Below the pieces are notes generated by a model. That model searched no databases, was not told the DNA's origin, and was given only the letters and a program-made list of their open reading frames with translations. Below, one piece after another: positions 1 to 8,330 of a DNA stretch of 64,000 bases. Each line of letters opens with the position of its first letter. Positions within the stretch are counted from its first letter, which is position 1. A program made the position numbers and the translations under genes. This DNA comes from DATFVA01 sp963764235. Lineage in GTDB: Bacteria > Bacteroidota > Ignavibacteria > Ignavibacteriales > Ignavibacteriaceae. The stretch covers positions 124,001 through 188,000 of the forward strand of contig CAVXRO010000004.1 of NCBI GenBank assembly GCA_963764235.1. The letters run 5' to 3'.

Positions 1-992
1 CAAATATTGCTTGTAGCTTTTTCCCTGCGAATATGCTGTTCTCTCGTCTGCAGCGCCATTCTGAAGGCAAGGTTTCCCTGGGCATCAATGGTCGCCCCGA
101 TTATTCTTCCTGGTAAGTTTCTCTTATATTCATCCCGTGTTGCAAAATATGCAGCGTGGGGTCCGCCGTATCCCATTGGAACACCGAATCTCTGCGAGCT
201 CCCGACCACGGCGTCGGCACCGAATTCTCCAGGAGGAGTCAGCAGTGCAAGGCTCATCAGATCCGCAGCAACTGTGCAGTAGATATTCTTCGATTTCGCT
301 GCATTGAAAAGGTTTCTGTAATCGTATATCTCACCGCTATCAGCCGGATATTGAACCAGAAGACCGAAAATCTCATCTGTCAGGTTAACCGTCTCATGAT
401 CCCCAATGATCAGGCTGATTCCCTGCGACTCAGCTCTTGTCTTTAAGACACTGATTGTCTGAGGGAAACATTCCTCAGATACGAAAAAAGTATTTGCATC
501 CTTATTATTTCTTAAAGAATGAAACATACTCATTGCTTCGGCTGCAGCTGTTCCTTCATCAAGCAGGGAGGCATTTGCAATTGGAAGTGCGGTTAAGTCG
601 ATTATAGCTGTCTGAAAATTCATCAAAGCTTCAAGTCTGCCTTGCGCTATTTCAGCCTGGTAGGGAGTATACTGAGTATACCAGCCGGGATTTTCAAGTA
701 TGTTCCTCTGTATCACTGCAGGGGTGATGGTATGATTATAACCCATACCGATATATGGTTTGAAAACCTGGTTTTTCTTCGCAATTTCTCTTAATCCTTC
801 CAGAAACTGGTACTCCGTGAGAGGCTCACCCAGAGCAGGACTTTCACTTAATCTAATTTGTGACGGTATTGTCTGTTCTATCAGTTCTTCCAGCGAACTG
901 ATACCTATAACTTCCAGCATTTCCTTTATTTCTTCATCATTCGGTCCTATATGCCGGTTAACAAATTTATCCGGATGTTCGAGGTTATTCAT
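1..992 (-). CDS. gcvP: Glycine dehydrogenase (decarboxylating), P protein, N-terminal part
   Basis: This is the PLP-dependent P protein of the glycine cleavage system, which decarboxylates glycine and passes the aminomethyl group to the lipoyl H protein. About 330 residues are visible; the rest lies beyond the left edge. The start is the ATG at 992-990. The opening residues include FVNRHIGPNDEEI, as expected for the long single-chain GcvP rather than the split GcvPA/GcvPB form. Further motifs are YNHTITPAVIQRNILENPGW, the segment GVPMGYGGPHAAYF and, at the edge, TREQHIRREKATSNI. No other gcv gene is in the window. The single-chain reading is inferred from the N-terminus because the C-terminal PLP-lysine domain is not visible. 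Confidence 0.95.
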   Translation of the reverse strand, partial: MNNLEHPDKFVNRHIGPNDEEIKEMLEVIGISSLEELIEQTIPSQIRLSESPALGEPLTEYQFLEGLREIAKKNQVFKPYIGMGYNHTITPAVIQRNILENPGWYTQYTPYQAEIAQGRLEALMNFQTAIIDLTALPIANASLLDEGTAAAEAMSMFHSLRNNKDANTFFVSEECFPQTISVLKTRAESQGISLIIGDHETVNLTDEIFGLLVQYPADSGEIYDYRNLFNAAKSKNIYCTVAADLMSLALLTPPGEFGADAVVGSSQRFGVPMGYGGPHAAYFATRDEYKRNLPGRIIGATIDAQGNLAFRMALQTREQHIRREKATSNI

Positions 993-1350
993 AGTTTATT
1001 TCTCTTGATAATTGAATTAGCAAAAATATTTAGTCTTACTAAAATACGGAATGTTTTTTATCTATAAAATGATAAAAACAGAGGTGAGGTTTAGAAGTCT
1101 GCCTGTTATTCGCGTGGAATAGGCCGGGTAGAAGCTGGACAGAGGCCGAGCAGAAGCCGAACAGAGATAGAGAGATAGCTGATAGATGGGAGACTGAGAA
1201 GACCGACTTATGAATATAAAAAAAATGTTATTCTAAATCAGATGAAAGATTGGAAAGCCAGGAAGGAAACGGAAAAAATTTAAATAGAAAAGAAAGAAAA
1301 CTTACGCAGAGAAACGGGGAATAGATATTCAGGAAGGCTGCTGGCTATCG
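993..1350. other. Intergenic region, purine-rich, no gene seen
   Basis: This is a 358-bp gap between gcvP and rnc, both on the minus strand. No open frame of useful length, tRNA or clear intrinsic terminator is visible. From about 1080 to 1320 the plus strand is strongly purine-rich and contains a tandem 22-bp repeat (1121-1164) followed by short AGATAG repeats. The gcvP promoter should lie in the part next to 993. Confidence 0.6.
1121..1164. repeat. Two adjacent 22-bp imperfect tandem repeats
   Basis: Copies at 1121-1142 and 1143-1164 match at 18 of 22 positions. Both begin AGGCCG, share an AGAAGC core and end ACAG. All four differences are transitions (G/A or T/C). The repeat lies in noncoding DNA and its function is unknown. 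Confidence 0.75.
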
Positions 1351-2127
1351 TTACTCTGGTTTACCCTGGTTATTGCAGGCATGTGCTGCATTTTGTTCGG
1401 CAGATTTTTTGTTTCTCCCCTTTCCCGTTCCGTATGATTCACCGTTTATTTCAACTTGTACGGTGAATAACCGGTTATGCTGGGGACCTTCCTCGTGTAT
1501 CACTGTATATATCGGATTTTCAAATTTATTTGCCTGTGCATATTCAAGGAACTGACTTTTATAGTTCTCATCTATAAGGTGTCCACCCTGTTTTGCACTC
1601 GGTTCAATCAGATTTTTTTGTATGAAGGATCTTGCCCCTTCAAGTCCGTTATCAAGGTATATCGCCCCTATCAATGCCTCAAAGGCATCGGCCAGCACAG
1701 TACGTGAACCATAGGTAAATGTTGATGACAGGTTTTTACTGACGAGAAGGAACCTTGATAAACCGATCCTTTCGGCACCTTCAGCAAGAGCAATCCTGTT
1801 AACCAGCTTTGCCCTTACCTTGGTAAGAAATCCCTCATTCTCATCAGGGTATACTTCAAAAAGATACTCTGCAACGGTAAGGTTAAGTACAGAATCTCCC
1901 AGGAATTCAAGCCTCTCATTTGAAACTGCAAAATCAGGATTTTGTTCAAGAAATGATCTGTGCATCAACGCCTGGATATAATATGACTTGTCTTTTATGG
2001 GGACCCCTGTTACAGATTCCAGTTCGGAGAACTTACGATGTGTAAGTAATTTCGAAAAATATCGGGTTTGTTCTCTTGCCTGGCTTTGCTTCAGCTTTTC
2101 AAGAAGCCAGGATATCAACTGACCCAA
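1351..2127 (-). CDS. rnc: Ribonuclease III
   Basis: RNase III cleaves double-stranded RNA in rRNA processing and mRNA turnover. The 258-residue product has the signature NERLEFLGDSVL at about residues 70-81, containing the metal-binding Glu and Asp, and the second acidic motif DAFEALIGAIYLD at about 147-159. A double-stranded RNA-binding domain follows at about 188-252 and ends in KKSAEQNAA. The start is a TTG at 2127; a GGAG ribosome-binding site lies inside the last codons of fabF just upstream, so the two genes are translationally linked. It is the last gene of the fatty-acid operon. The rnc-acpP-fab linkage is common in bacteria. Confidence 0.96.
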   Translation of the reverse strand: MGQLISWLLEKLKQSQAREQTRYFSKLLTHRKFSELESVTGVPIKDKSYYIQALMHRSFLEQNPDFAVSNERLEFLGDSVLNLTVAEYLFEVYPDENEGFLTKVRAKLVNRIALAEGAERIGLSRFLLVSKNLSSTFTYGSRTVLADAFEALIGAIYLDNGLEGARSFIQKNLIEPSAKQGGHLIDENYKSQFLEYAQANKFENPIYTVIHEEGPQHNRLFTVQVEINGESYGTGKGRNKKSAEQNAAHACNNQGKPE

Positions 2128-2129
2128 GA

Positions 2130-3377
2130 CTAATCTCCCGCTTTTTTGAACAATATCGACGCATTATGACCGCCAAATCCAAACGTATTACTTATTGCAA
2201 AGTTAATTTTTTTCTCTGTAAATTTTTTGGCACTGTAATTTAAATCGCATTCAGGATCGGGATTATCAAGATTAATGGTAGGGGGGATTTTATTGTTCAT
2301 AATTGAAAGCACAGTAGCAATAGCCTCAACACCTCCGGCTGCACCGAGCAGATGTCCTGTCATCGATTTAGTAGAGCTCACAACAAGCTCATAGGCGTGA
2401 TCACCAAAAGTTGTTTTAATAGCTCTGGTTTCAGTAACATCGTTATAAGGTGTGCTGGTTCCATGTGCATTTATATAATCTATATCATCAGGCTTAATCC
2501 CGGCATCTGTGATTGCAGCTTTCATAGAACGTGTAGCGCCTTCACCGGCCGGAGACGGCGCGGTTATATGATAGGCATCACCTGTAAGACCAATGCCCGC
2601 TATCTCAGCATAGATTTTCGCACCGCGGGCTTTAGCGTGTTCATATTCCTCAAGTATCAAAGTGCCGGCTCCTTCACCCATTACAAATCCGTTTCTCTCG
2701 ACGTCGAATGGTCTCGATGCTTCAGCATACCGGTCATTCCAGGTAGACAAAGCACGCATAGCATTAAATCCGCCGATACCCATCTCTGTAATAGCAGCTT
2801 CAGAACCTCCACACATCATCAGGTCGGCACTTCCTCTCTGGATAAGGATAAATGCATCCGCTATAGCATGTGAGGCAGTTGCACAGGCAGAAGTAGTGGC
2901 ATAGTTAGGACCTTTCAGGCCAAACTTAATGGATATTTGTCCGGCTGCCATATCGGATATCATCATAGGGACAAAAAAGGGACTTATCTTATGGGGGTCT
3001 TTATCCTCAAAGTAAAGCCAGTGCTGTTTCTCCAGAGTATAAATCCCGCCGATACCGCTGCCATAAATAACACCGAACTTTTCCAGATCCACACCATCTT
3101 GATTCAACCCTGAATCCGTCATAGCCATTATGGCAGTAGCCAGTGCAAATTGGTTAAAGGGGTCAAGTCTTCTGGTTTCCTTTTTCTCAAGATAGTCACC
3201 TGCATCAAAATTCTTAACTTCCGCAGCGAATCTGGTATCAAACTTCTTAGTATCGAACTTGGTAATAGGCGCAACTCCGTTCCGGCCGTTGATCAGGCCC
3301 TCCCAGAATTCGGATAAACCTATACCAATTGGAGTAACTGCACCCATTCCGGTTACAACTACTCTTCTTTTTGTCAT
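2130..3377 (-). CDS. fabF: 3-oxoacyl-[acyl-carrier-protein] synthase II
   Basis: This condensing enzyme elongates acyl-ACP with malonyl-ACP in type II fatty acid synthesis. It has 415 residues, normal for FabF. The Cys-His-His catalytic set is visible: C165 in TTSACATASH, H305 in NAHGTSTP and H342 in MTGHLLGAAG. The ATG start is preceded by a GGAGAG ribosome-binding site. It lies downstream of acpP with a 107-bp gap containing a hairpin at 3450-3476, and is followed within 2 bp by rnc. The assignment over FabB rests on the KSMTGHLLGAAG region and on its position next to acpP. Confidence 0.96.
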   Translation of the reverse strand: MTKRRVVVTGMGAVTPIGIGLSEFWEGLINGRNGVAPITKFDTKKFDTRFAAEVKNFDAGDYLEKKETRRLDPFNQFALATAIMAMTDSGLNQDGVDLEKFGVIYGSGIGGIYTLEKQHWLYFEDKDPHKISPFFVPMMISDMAAGQISIKFGLKGPNYATTSACATASHAIADAFILIQRGSADLMMCGGSEAAITEMGIGGFNAMRALSTWNDRYAEASRPFDVERNGFVMGEGAGTLILEEYEHAKARGAKIYAEIAGIGLTGDAYHITAPSPAGEGATRSMKAAITDAGIKPDDIDYINAHGTSTPYNDVTETRAIKTTFGDHAYELVVSSTKSMTGHLLGAAGGVEAIATVLSIMNNKIPPTINLDNPDPECDLNYSAKKFTEKKINFAISNTFGFGGHNASILFKKAGD

Positions 3378-3449
3378 AAAACTCTCCGGAGAATAAATGG
3401 ATTGAGGTAATCTTTAAAAGATTGAAATCTCATTATATTAAAGGGAGTG

Positions 3450-3476
3450 AAGTCGAGAAGATAAATTTCCCGACTT
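3450..3476 (-). promoter_or_regulatory. Hairpin between acpP and fabF, possible attenuator
   Basis: A 10-bp stem with one G.T wobble (AAGTCGGGAA pairing with TTCTCGACTT on the minus strand) and a 7-nt loop lies just after the acpP stop. No strong U tract follows, so it may be a partial terminator or mRNA-stabilising element rather than a full stop. Confidence 0.45.
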
Positions 3477-3484
3477 TTAATAGA

Positions 3485-3718
3485 TTAACCTAATTTCTCT
3501 TTAAGGTACCTGGTAGCGTCTCCCACTGTATTTATTTTCTCAGCATCCTCATCAGGAATAGATACCTGGAAAGCACTCTCAAAACCCATTACCAGTTCAA
3601 CAATGTCTAAAGAATCGGCCCCAAGATCATTTGTAAAGGAAGCTTCAGGTGTAATCTGTGATTCTTCAACACCCAATTTGTCCATTATGATCTCTTTGAC
3701 TTTAGCTTCAACATCCAT
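3485..3718 (-). CDS. acpP: Acyl carrier protein
   Basis: This small acidic protein carries growing acyl chains on a phosphopantetheine arm. It has 77 residues, the usual length. The attachment motif is GADSLDIVEL, with the modified serine at about position 36. The start is an ATG at 3718 with an AGGAG ribosome-binding site. The gene lies between fabG and fabF, the classical arrangement. A hairpin downstream may adjust its expression relative to fabF. Confidence 0.98.
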   Translation of the reverse strand: MDVEAKVKEIIMDKLGVEESQITPEASFTNDLGADSLDIVELVMGFESAFQVSIPDEDAEKINTVGDATRYLKEKLG

Positions 3719-3787
3719 CTTTATGACTCCTATAATTTATTTCAGTTAGTGTAATTTAATAAAGTTTTTAAAAATAAGGTAATTATT

Positions 3788-4543
3788 TTACATTGTCATC
3801 CCGCCGTCTACTGCAATTACCTGACCGGTAATATAATCGGCTTCCGCACTGCATAAAAATCCTACTACTTTAGCAATATCCTCCGGTGTTCCCATTCTGC
3901 CGAGCGGAACATTTTTAAGCAGAGCCTCGCGCTGTTTTTCATCCAGTTTCTGAGTCATACTTGTCTCAATAAAACCAGGGGCAACTGCGTTAACGGTAAT
4001 ATTCCGGGATGCGAGTTCTCTGGCCATTGCCTTGGTGAATCCTATAACTCCTGCTTTCGAAGCCACGTAGTTAGCCTGCCCCGGATTACCAATTAATCCT
4101 ACTACCGAAGCGATATTCACTATTCTGCCGTACCGCTGTTTGATCATAGGTTTAAGGATAGCTTTAGTATAATTAAATACGCTTTTAAGATTCGCCGAAA
4201 TGACATCATCAAAATCTTTTTCAGTCATCCTCAACAGCAGGTTATCTCTTGTAATGCCGGCATTATTCACAAGGATATCGACACCTCCAAGCTTTTCAAT
4301 CGCTTCATCAACGGTACGCTGTGCATCTTCAAGAGATGAAGCATCAGCTTTAAACCCGTATATTTTAGTATCCAGTGAACCTACTTCTCTCTGCAATTCC
4401 TCCGCACACTCGTCACAGCTGTTATAGATAAAAGCAACATCTGAAAATAACACTCCGCAGCAGCTCTTTGCTGCCAGTTCCTTCACTATCGCCCTTCCTA
4501 TTCCTCTTGTCCCGCCTGTAACTATCGCTCTTTTGCTTTTCAT
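3788..4543 (-). CDS. fabG: 3-oxoacyl-[acyl-carrier-protein] reductase
   Basis: This NADPH-dependent reductase converts 3-oxoacyl-ACP to 3-hydroxyacyl-ACP. It is a 251-residue short-chain dehydrogenase. The nucleotide-binding motif TGGTRGIG is at about residues 9-16, NNAG at 93-96, and the catalytic Ser146-Tyr159-Lys163 set lies in IASVVG and YVASK. An unusual cysteine-rich stretch (four Cys between about residues 28 and 46) lies after the first helix, where FabG proteins normally have none; whether it matters is unknown. The start overlaps the stop of the upstream cysteine-cluster gene by four bases (ATGA), which implies translational coupling. Confidence 0.94.
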   Translation of the reverse strand: MKSKRAIVTGGTRGIGRAIVKELAAKSCCGVLFSDVAFIYNSCDECAEELQREVGSLDTKIYGFKADASSLEDAQRTVDEAIEKLGGVDILVNNAGITRDNLLLRMTEKDFDDVISANLKSVFNYTKAILKPMIKQRYGRIVNIASVVGLIGNPGQANYVASKAGVIGFTKAMARELASRNITVNAVAPGFIETSMTQKLDEKQREALLKNVPLGRMGTPEDIAKVVGFLCSAEADYITGQVIAVDGGMTM

Positions 4544-5127
4544 TTAATTTTCTCCGCTTTTAACCCTGCAAGATACTCAATTTTATAGTTCTCTAATTCC
4601 CTGAATCCATCCTCGCCAAAGAAATGCTTCAGTTCTTCCCGGCAAGAGTCATAAATAGTTTTTGCCCCTGATGGATTATGATTGCAGGTTTTGAGCCTGT
4701 CTATGTGTTCATCATCGATAGTAAGTGCATTCTCATAAATTGTAAGTGGAAATAATATACAATAAAGGGGTTTGTATTTCCACTTGTACGCTCCCTCGAG
4801 ATTGGCCAGTTTCTGAAGTGCACAAAGCCCGTCCCTGTCAAGAAAAGTGCATTTGCCGTTATTTACCTCGGTGCCTACAGCTACCCCTGATTCAAAATCC
4901 TCGTCCTCTTCGGGAGCCTCGAACCACTCTTCTGTATCTTTCACCTGGGTTTCGTCAAACATTGGAATGAGTTTGTCCTTTAGAGACATAATCATATCGT
5001 GTTCTTTAAGGTCGGTATAAACACCGTAATAGCAGCACTCCCCGGAACAACTGCAGCTGAAGCTGAAAGTGAAGATCTGGGGATCAATTTTCACACCGTT
5101 GATCTCTTTTGTAAACTTTTCACTCAT
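4540..5127 (-). CDS. Uncharacterised cysteine-cluster protein (DUF3109/YkgJ-like)
   Basis: This 195-residue protein has eight conserved-looking cysteines: CSCSGECC at about 25-32, then Cys at 93, 102, 123 (in PLYCILFP) and 148 (in TCNH). The spacing resembles the DUF3109/YkgJ families, which are thought to bind zinc or an iron-sulfur cluster. There is no signal peptide or membrane segment, so it is probably cytoplasmic. A patch around residues 67-79 is very acidic. It is placed inside the fatty-acid operon, sharing one base with the fabD stop and four with the fabG start, so it is almost certainly co-translated with them. Its function is unknown; a role linked to lipid synthesis is only inference from position. 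Confidence 0.75.
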   Translation of the reverse strand: MSEKFTKEINGVKIDPQIFTFSFSCSCSGECCYYGVYTDLKEHDMIMSLKDKLIPMFDETQVKDTEEWFEAPEEDEDFESGVAVGTEVNNGKCTFLDRDGLCALQKLANLEGAYKWKYKPLYCILFPLTIYENALTIDDEHIDRLKTCNHNPSGAKTIYDSCREELKHFFGEDGFRELENYKIEYLAGLKAEKIK

Positions 5128-6041
5128 TAGATATATTTCTCCACATCAGAATATTTATCAATATTGAAACACTTAACGTCTGGATTTATTCTTTTTACCA
5201 GACCCTTCAGCACCTTTCCGGGACCTAATTCATAAAACTCCTCAATACCGTCACTTATCATATTTTGGATGGTTGCCTCCCACCTAACTGGTGAGGTAAC
5301 CTGCTCATATAAATATTTCTTTATTTCCTCTTTTGTAAGCACGGGTTTTGCGGTCACATTAACATAAACAGGGACCCTGCCGTCGTAGATGTTTGTAGAT
5401 TCAAGCGCCGATTTCAGACTTTCTTTTGCAGAATCCATTAGGGGAGAATGGAACGCGCCGCTAACAACAAGTTCTTTAACCACCTTTGCACCTTTGCTTT
5501 TGCAGATCTCCATTCCCTTTTTCACACCCTCAACAGAACCTGAAATCACTACTTGTCCCGGCGAGTTAAAATTAGCGCACTGAACAATCCCTGCCGGGGA
5601 AGCTTCCGTGCAGCACTCTTCAACAACATCAGGATTTAGTCCTATTACCGCAGCCATGGTGCCCTGGTTCTCTTCACCTGCCTTCTGCATAGCTTTTCCG
5701 CGGATCCTCACCAGTTTAACTGCCTCATAAAACTGTATTGCATTTGCAGACACCAGCGCCGAGTACTCACCTAGAGAGTGTCCTGCTGATGCATCGTGAT
5801 GGAGTGTACGGATTAGTCCAGCCAGCACCACACTATGTAGAAAAATAGCAGGCTGGGTAAATTCGGTCTGTTTGAGCTGATCTTCAGGACCATTAAACAT
5901 TATATAGGAAAGGTTTATTCCGAGGGCATCGTCTGCAGTTTTTATCATCTCTCTGGCTTCAACGGAGTTTTCAAATAAATCCTGAGCCATTCCTACATAC
6001 TGTGACCCCTGACCGGGAAATAAAAAAGCTTTTTTACTCAT
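5127..6041 (-). CDS. fabD: Malonyl-CoA:ACP transacylase
   Basis: FabD moves malonyl groups from CoA to ACP, supplying the fatty-acid elongation cycle. It has 304 residues, normal for the family. The N-terminal FPGQGSQ motif is at about 8-14, the nucleophile motif GHSLGE has Ser at about 89, and the catalytic His lies in GAFHSP at about 198. It sits 27 bp after fabH, and its stop overlaps the next gene. Confidence 0.96.
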   Translation of the reverse strand: MSKKAFLFPGQGSQYVGMAQDLFENSVEAREMIKTADDALGINLSYIMFNGPEDQLKQTEFTQPAIFLHSVVLAGLIRTLHHDASAGHSLGEYSALVSANAIQFYEAVKLVRIRGKAMQKAGEENQGTMAAVIGLNPDVVEECCTEASPAGIVQCANFNSPGQVVISGSVEGVKKGMEICKSKGAKVVKELVVSGAFHSPLMDSAKESLKSALESTNIYDGRVPVYVNVTAKPVLTKEEIKKYLYEQVTSPVRWEATIQNMISDGIEEFYELGPGKVLKGLVKRINPDVKCFNIDKYSDVEKYI

Positions 6042-6068
6042 TCAATGTTTTTATAAAATGACACAAAA

Positions 6069-7070
6069 TTAATCCATTCCCCAGACAACATATATTGCAC
6101 CCCAGGTATAACCCGCGCCAAAAGCAGATAAGATCAGGTTATCACCTTTCATCAGCTTTCCCGCGCGGTAGTAATCAACAAGGCACAACGGAATCGTAGC
6201 AGCAGTTGTATTTCCGTATTTATCAATATTTATCATCACCTTATCTTTACCTAGGCCCATCCTTTGTGCGGTAGCATCGATAATCCTGAGATTTGCCTGA
6301 TGAGGCACAAGGTATGCAATATCTTCAGATTTAAGATTATTCTTCTGCATAATTTCATAAGAGATATCTGCCATACCTTTAACTGCAACTTTAAATACAG
6401 CCTTTCCGTCCTGGTAAAGGTAGTGCATTTTATTATCAACTGTTTCATGGCTTGGCGGATTTAAACTTCCTCCCCCTTTCATATGGAGGCTCTCCAGTCC
6501 CGAACCGTCAACTTTCAGTAAAGAGTCTCTCATCCCAACCGATTTATCTTCAGTGGGTTCCAGCATTACAGCTGCACCGGCATCGCCGAAAAGGATGCAG
6601 TTATTCCTGTCTGTATAATCCACAATTGAGCTCATCTTATCAGCGCCTATTACCATAACCTTTTTATACTGTCCGCTTTCAACAAGAGAACAGCCGGTTT
6701 GGAACGCAAAAAGGAAGCCCGAACAGGCCGCCGATAAATCAAATCCCCACGCATTAGCTGCACCGATATTATTCTGTACGATACAGGCCGTTGCGGGGAA
6801 AAACATATCAGGGGTAACAGTCGCAACAATAATACAATCAATTTCTTCGGGTGAAACATTAAACTTTTCCATTAAATCTTTTGCGGCACCGGTTGCCAGG
6901 TCGCTTGTGGCTCCATTTTCAAGCAGCCTTCTTTCTCTTATTCCCGTTCTTGATGTTATCCATTCATCTGTTGTTTCAACAATTTTCTCAAAGTATGCGT
7001 TATCCATTATTTTATCCGGAACATACATCCCCAGTCCCGTGATCACAGCATTATATTTATTACTCTTCAT
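6069..7070 (-). CDS. fabH: 3-oxoacyl-[acyl-carrier-protein] synthase III
   Basis: FabH starts fatty-acid synthesis by condensing an acyl-CoA primer with malonyl-ACP. In the 333-residue product the Cys-His-Asn triad is visible: C116 in LSAACSGF, H257 in VPHQANLRI and N287 in KYGNTTAA. The substrate-entry motif TDEWITSRTGIRER is at about 34-47. The gene follows plsX by 3 bp, the common plsX-fabH-fabD order. Whether it prefers acetyl or branched primers cannot be read from the sequence. Confidence 0.96.
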   Translation of the reverse strand: MKSNKYNAVITGLGMYVPDKIMDNAYFEKIVETTDEWITSRTGIRERRLLENGATSDLATGAAKDLMEKFNVSPEEIDCIIVATVTPDMFFPATACIVQNNIGAANAWGFDLSAACSGFLFAFQTGCSLVESGQYKKVMVIGADKMSSIVDYTDRNNCILFGDAGAAVMLEPTEDKSVGMRDSLLKVDGSGLESLHMKGGGSLNPPSHETVDNKMHYLYQDGKAVFKVAVKGMADISYEIMQKNNLKSEDIAYLVPHQANLRIIDATAQRMGLGKDKVMINIDKYGNTTAATIPLCLVDYYRAGKLMKGDNLILSAFGAGYTWGAIYVVWGMD

Positions 7071-7073
7071 TTA

Positions 7074-8114
7074 TCAGTTTCCGGTTCTTTCTGAATATTG
7101 TTTAATAGAATTTTCGATCTTCTCCGGCAATTTTTTATCATACATGGTTTTAGCTTTTAACACCATATTACGTATAGCTTTAGGAGTGCTCGATCCGTGA
7201 CCAATTATACTAATTCCTTTAACTCCAAGCAAGGGAACACCGCCGTGCTCCTGGTAATCCATAACCTTTAATGCTTTCCTTAAAGATCCGCGCGTCAGCC
7301 CTATTTTAATTTTGTCTAAAAAGCTTTTCCTGGCAATCTCAGTTAATAATTGCTTTAATAGTCTTGGAACTGCCTCTCCGAACTTAAGCAGGATATTGCC
7401 TACGTAGCCGTCGCATACCACTACATCAACTTTGCCTGTAAGAATATCTCTTCCTTCAACATTACCTATAAAATTAAGCTTAGATTCTTTCAGAAGTTTA
7501 AAGGCAGCCTCGGAGATTTCATTTCCTTTTCCTTCTTCCTCACCCATACTGAGTACGCCTACGGATGGATTTTTAACCCCTCCCATATCCCGCGCATATA
7601 TCGTTCCCATAATTGCATATTCAAGAAGATGCTGAGGTTTTGCATCCTTACCCGCACCCACATCATAGAGGTAACAGATCCCGTTGACGTTAGGCATCTC
7701 CGCTCCTATGGTCGGCCTCCCCACACCGGGAATCCTTCCCATAACCAGAGTAGACGCAGCCATCATAGCACCGGTATTACCGGCACTGATAAAAGCATCT
7801 GCTTTACCGTCCCTTACCATCTCCGCACCGATAACTATAGAGGAATCAGGCTTAGATTTTAATGCACTGGTAGGACTATCGGCCATCTCTATGACTTTAT
7901 CCGTGTGTATGACGTTATCTTCATTAAATGTTAGGTTTTCCTTTGTGAGAACCTTCTTAATTTCATCTGATCTGCCGATCAAGAATAATTCAATTCCGCT
8001 GATCTCATTTACAGCCTGGACCGCACCCAATACAATATTAAGAGGAGCGAAATCGCCCCCCATTGCATCAACAATTATTCTGCACTTTGTTCTGTTAGGC
8101 TCAGAATCGTTCAT
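7074..8114 (-). CDS. plsX: Phosphate acyltransferase PlsX
   Basis: PlsX makes acyl-phosphate from acyl-ACP for the first step of phospholipid synthesis. The 346-residue protein has the N-terminal signature VDAMGGDFAP at about 16-25, followed by SAGNTGAMMA and GYVGNILLKF further on. It is a soluble, membrane-associated protein. It lies between rpmF and fabH, an arrangement conserved in many bacteria, so ribosome and lipid synthesis genes are probably transcribed together here. Confidence 0.95.
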   Translation of the reverse strand: MNDSEPNRTKCRIIVDAMGGDFAPLNIVLGAVQAVNEISGIELFLIGRSDEIKKVLTKENLTFNEDNVIHTDKVIEMADSPTSALKSKPDSSIVIGAEMVRDGKADAFISAGNTGAMMAASTLVMGRIPGVGRPTIGAEMPNVNGICYLYDVGAGKDAKPQHLLEYAIMGTIYARDMGGVKNPSVGVLSMGEEEGKGNEISEAAFKLLKESKLNFIGNVEGRDILTGKVDVVVCDGYVGNILLKFGEAVPRLLKQLLTEIARKSFLDKIKIGLTRGSLRKALKVMDYQEHGGVPLLGVKGISIIGHGSSTPKAIRNMVLKAKTMYDKKLPEKIENSIKQYSERTGN

Positions 8115-8136
8115 TAAAAAGGTTTATTTTTCGAAA

Positions 8137-8316
8137 TTAACTTTTGGGTATGAACATAGATTTTTCATTATAATACCCGCAGGAAGGACATGCACGGTGG
8201 GTCATCTTCATTTCACCGCAATTTGAACAAACTCCCAGCGAAGGAGCTGTAGCCTTATAATGAGTCCTTCTCTTATCTCTTCTGCTCTTTGACCATTTTC
8301 GTTTTGGATTAGGCAT
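8137..8316 (-). CDS. rpmF: 50S ribosomal protein L32
   Basis: This is a 59-residue ribosomal protein of the large subunit. The start is MPNPKRKWSKSRRDKRRTH, a typical L32 N-terminus. Two cysteine pairs (CSNC and CPSC, around residues 30-33 and 43-46) form the expected zinc ribbon. It lies between yceD and plsX, exactly where rpmF is found in many genomes. Because the protein is short it is easy to miss in automated gene calling. Confidence 0.97.
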   Translation of the reverse strand: MPNPKRKWSKSRRDKRRTHYKATAPSLGVCSNCGEMKMTHRACPSCGYYNEKSMFIPKS

Positions 8317-8330
8317 GCTTTTACCGTTTT

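Noticed and set aside
2352..2873. A 173-codon open frame antisense to fabF
   Set aside because: It is the shadow of a well-conserved gene and its product is rich in Cys, Ser and Ile without any recognisable motif.
7684..8226. A 180-codon open frame antisense to plsX and rpmF
   Set aside because: It runs across two clearly real genes on the other strand and shows no family signature.
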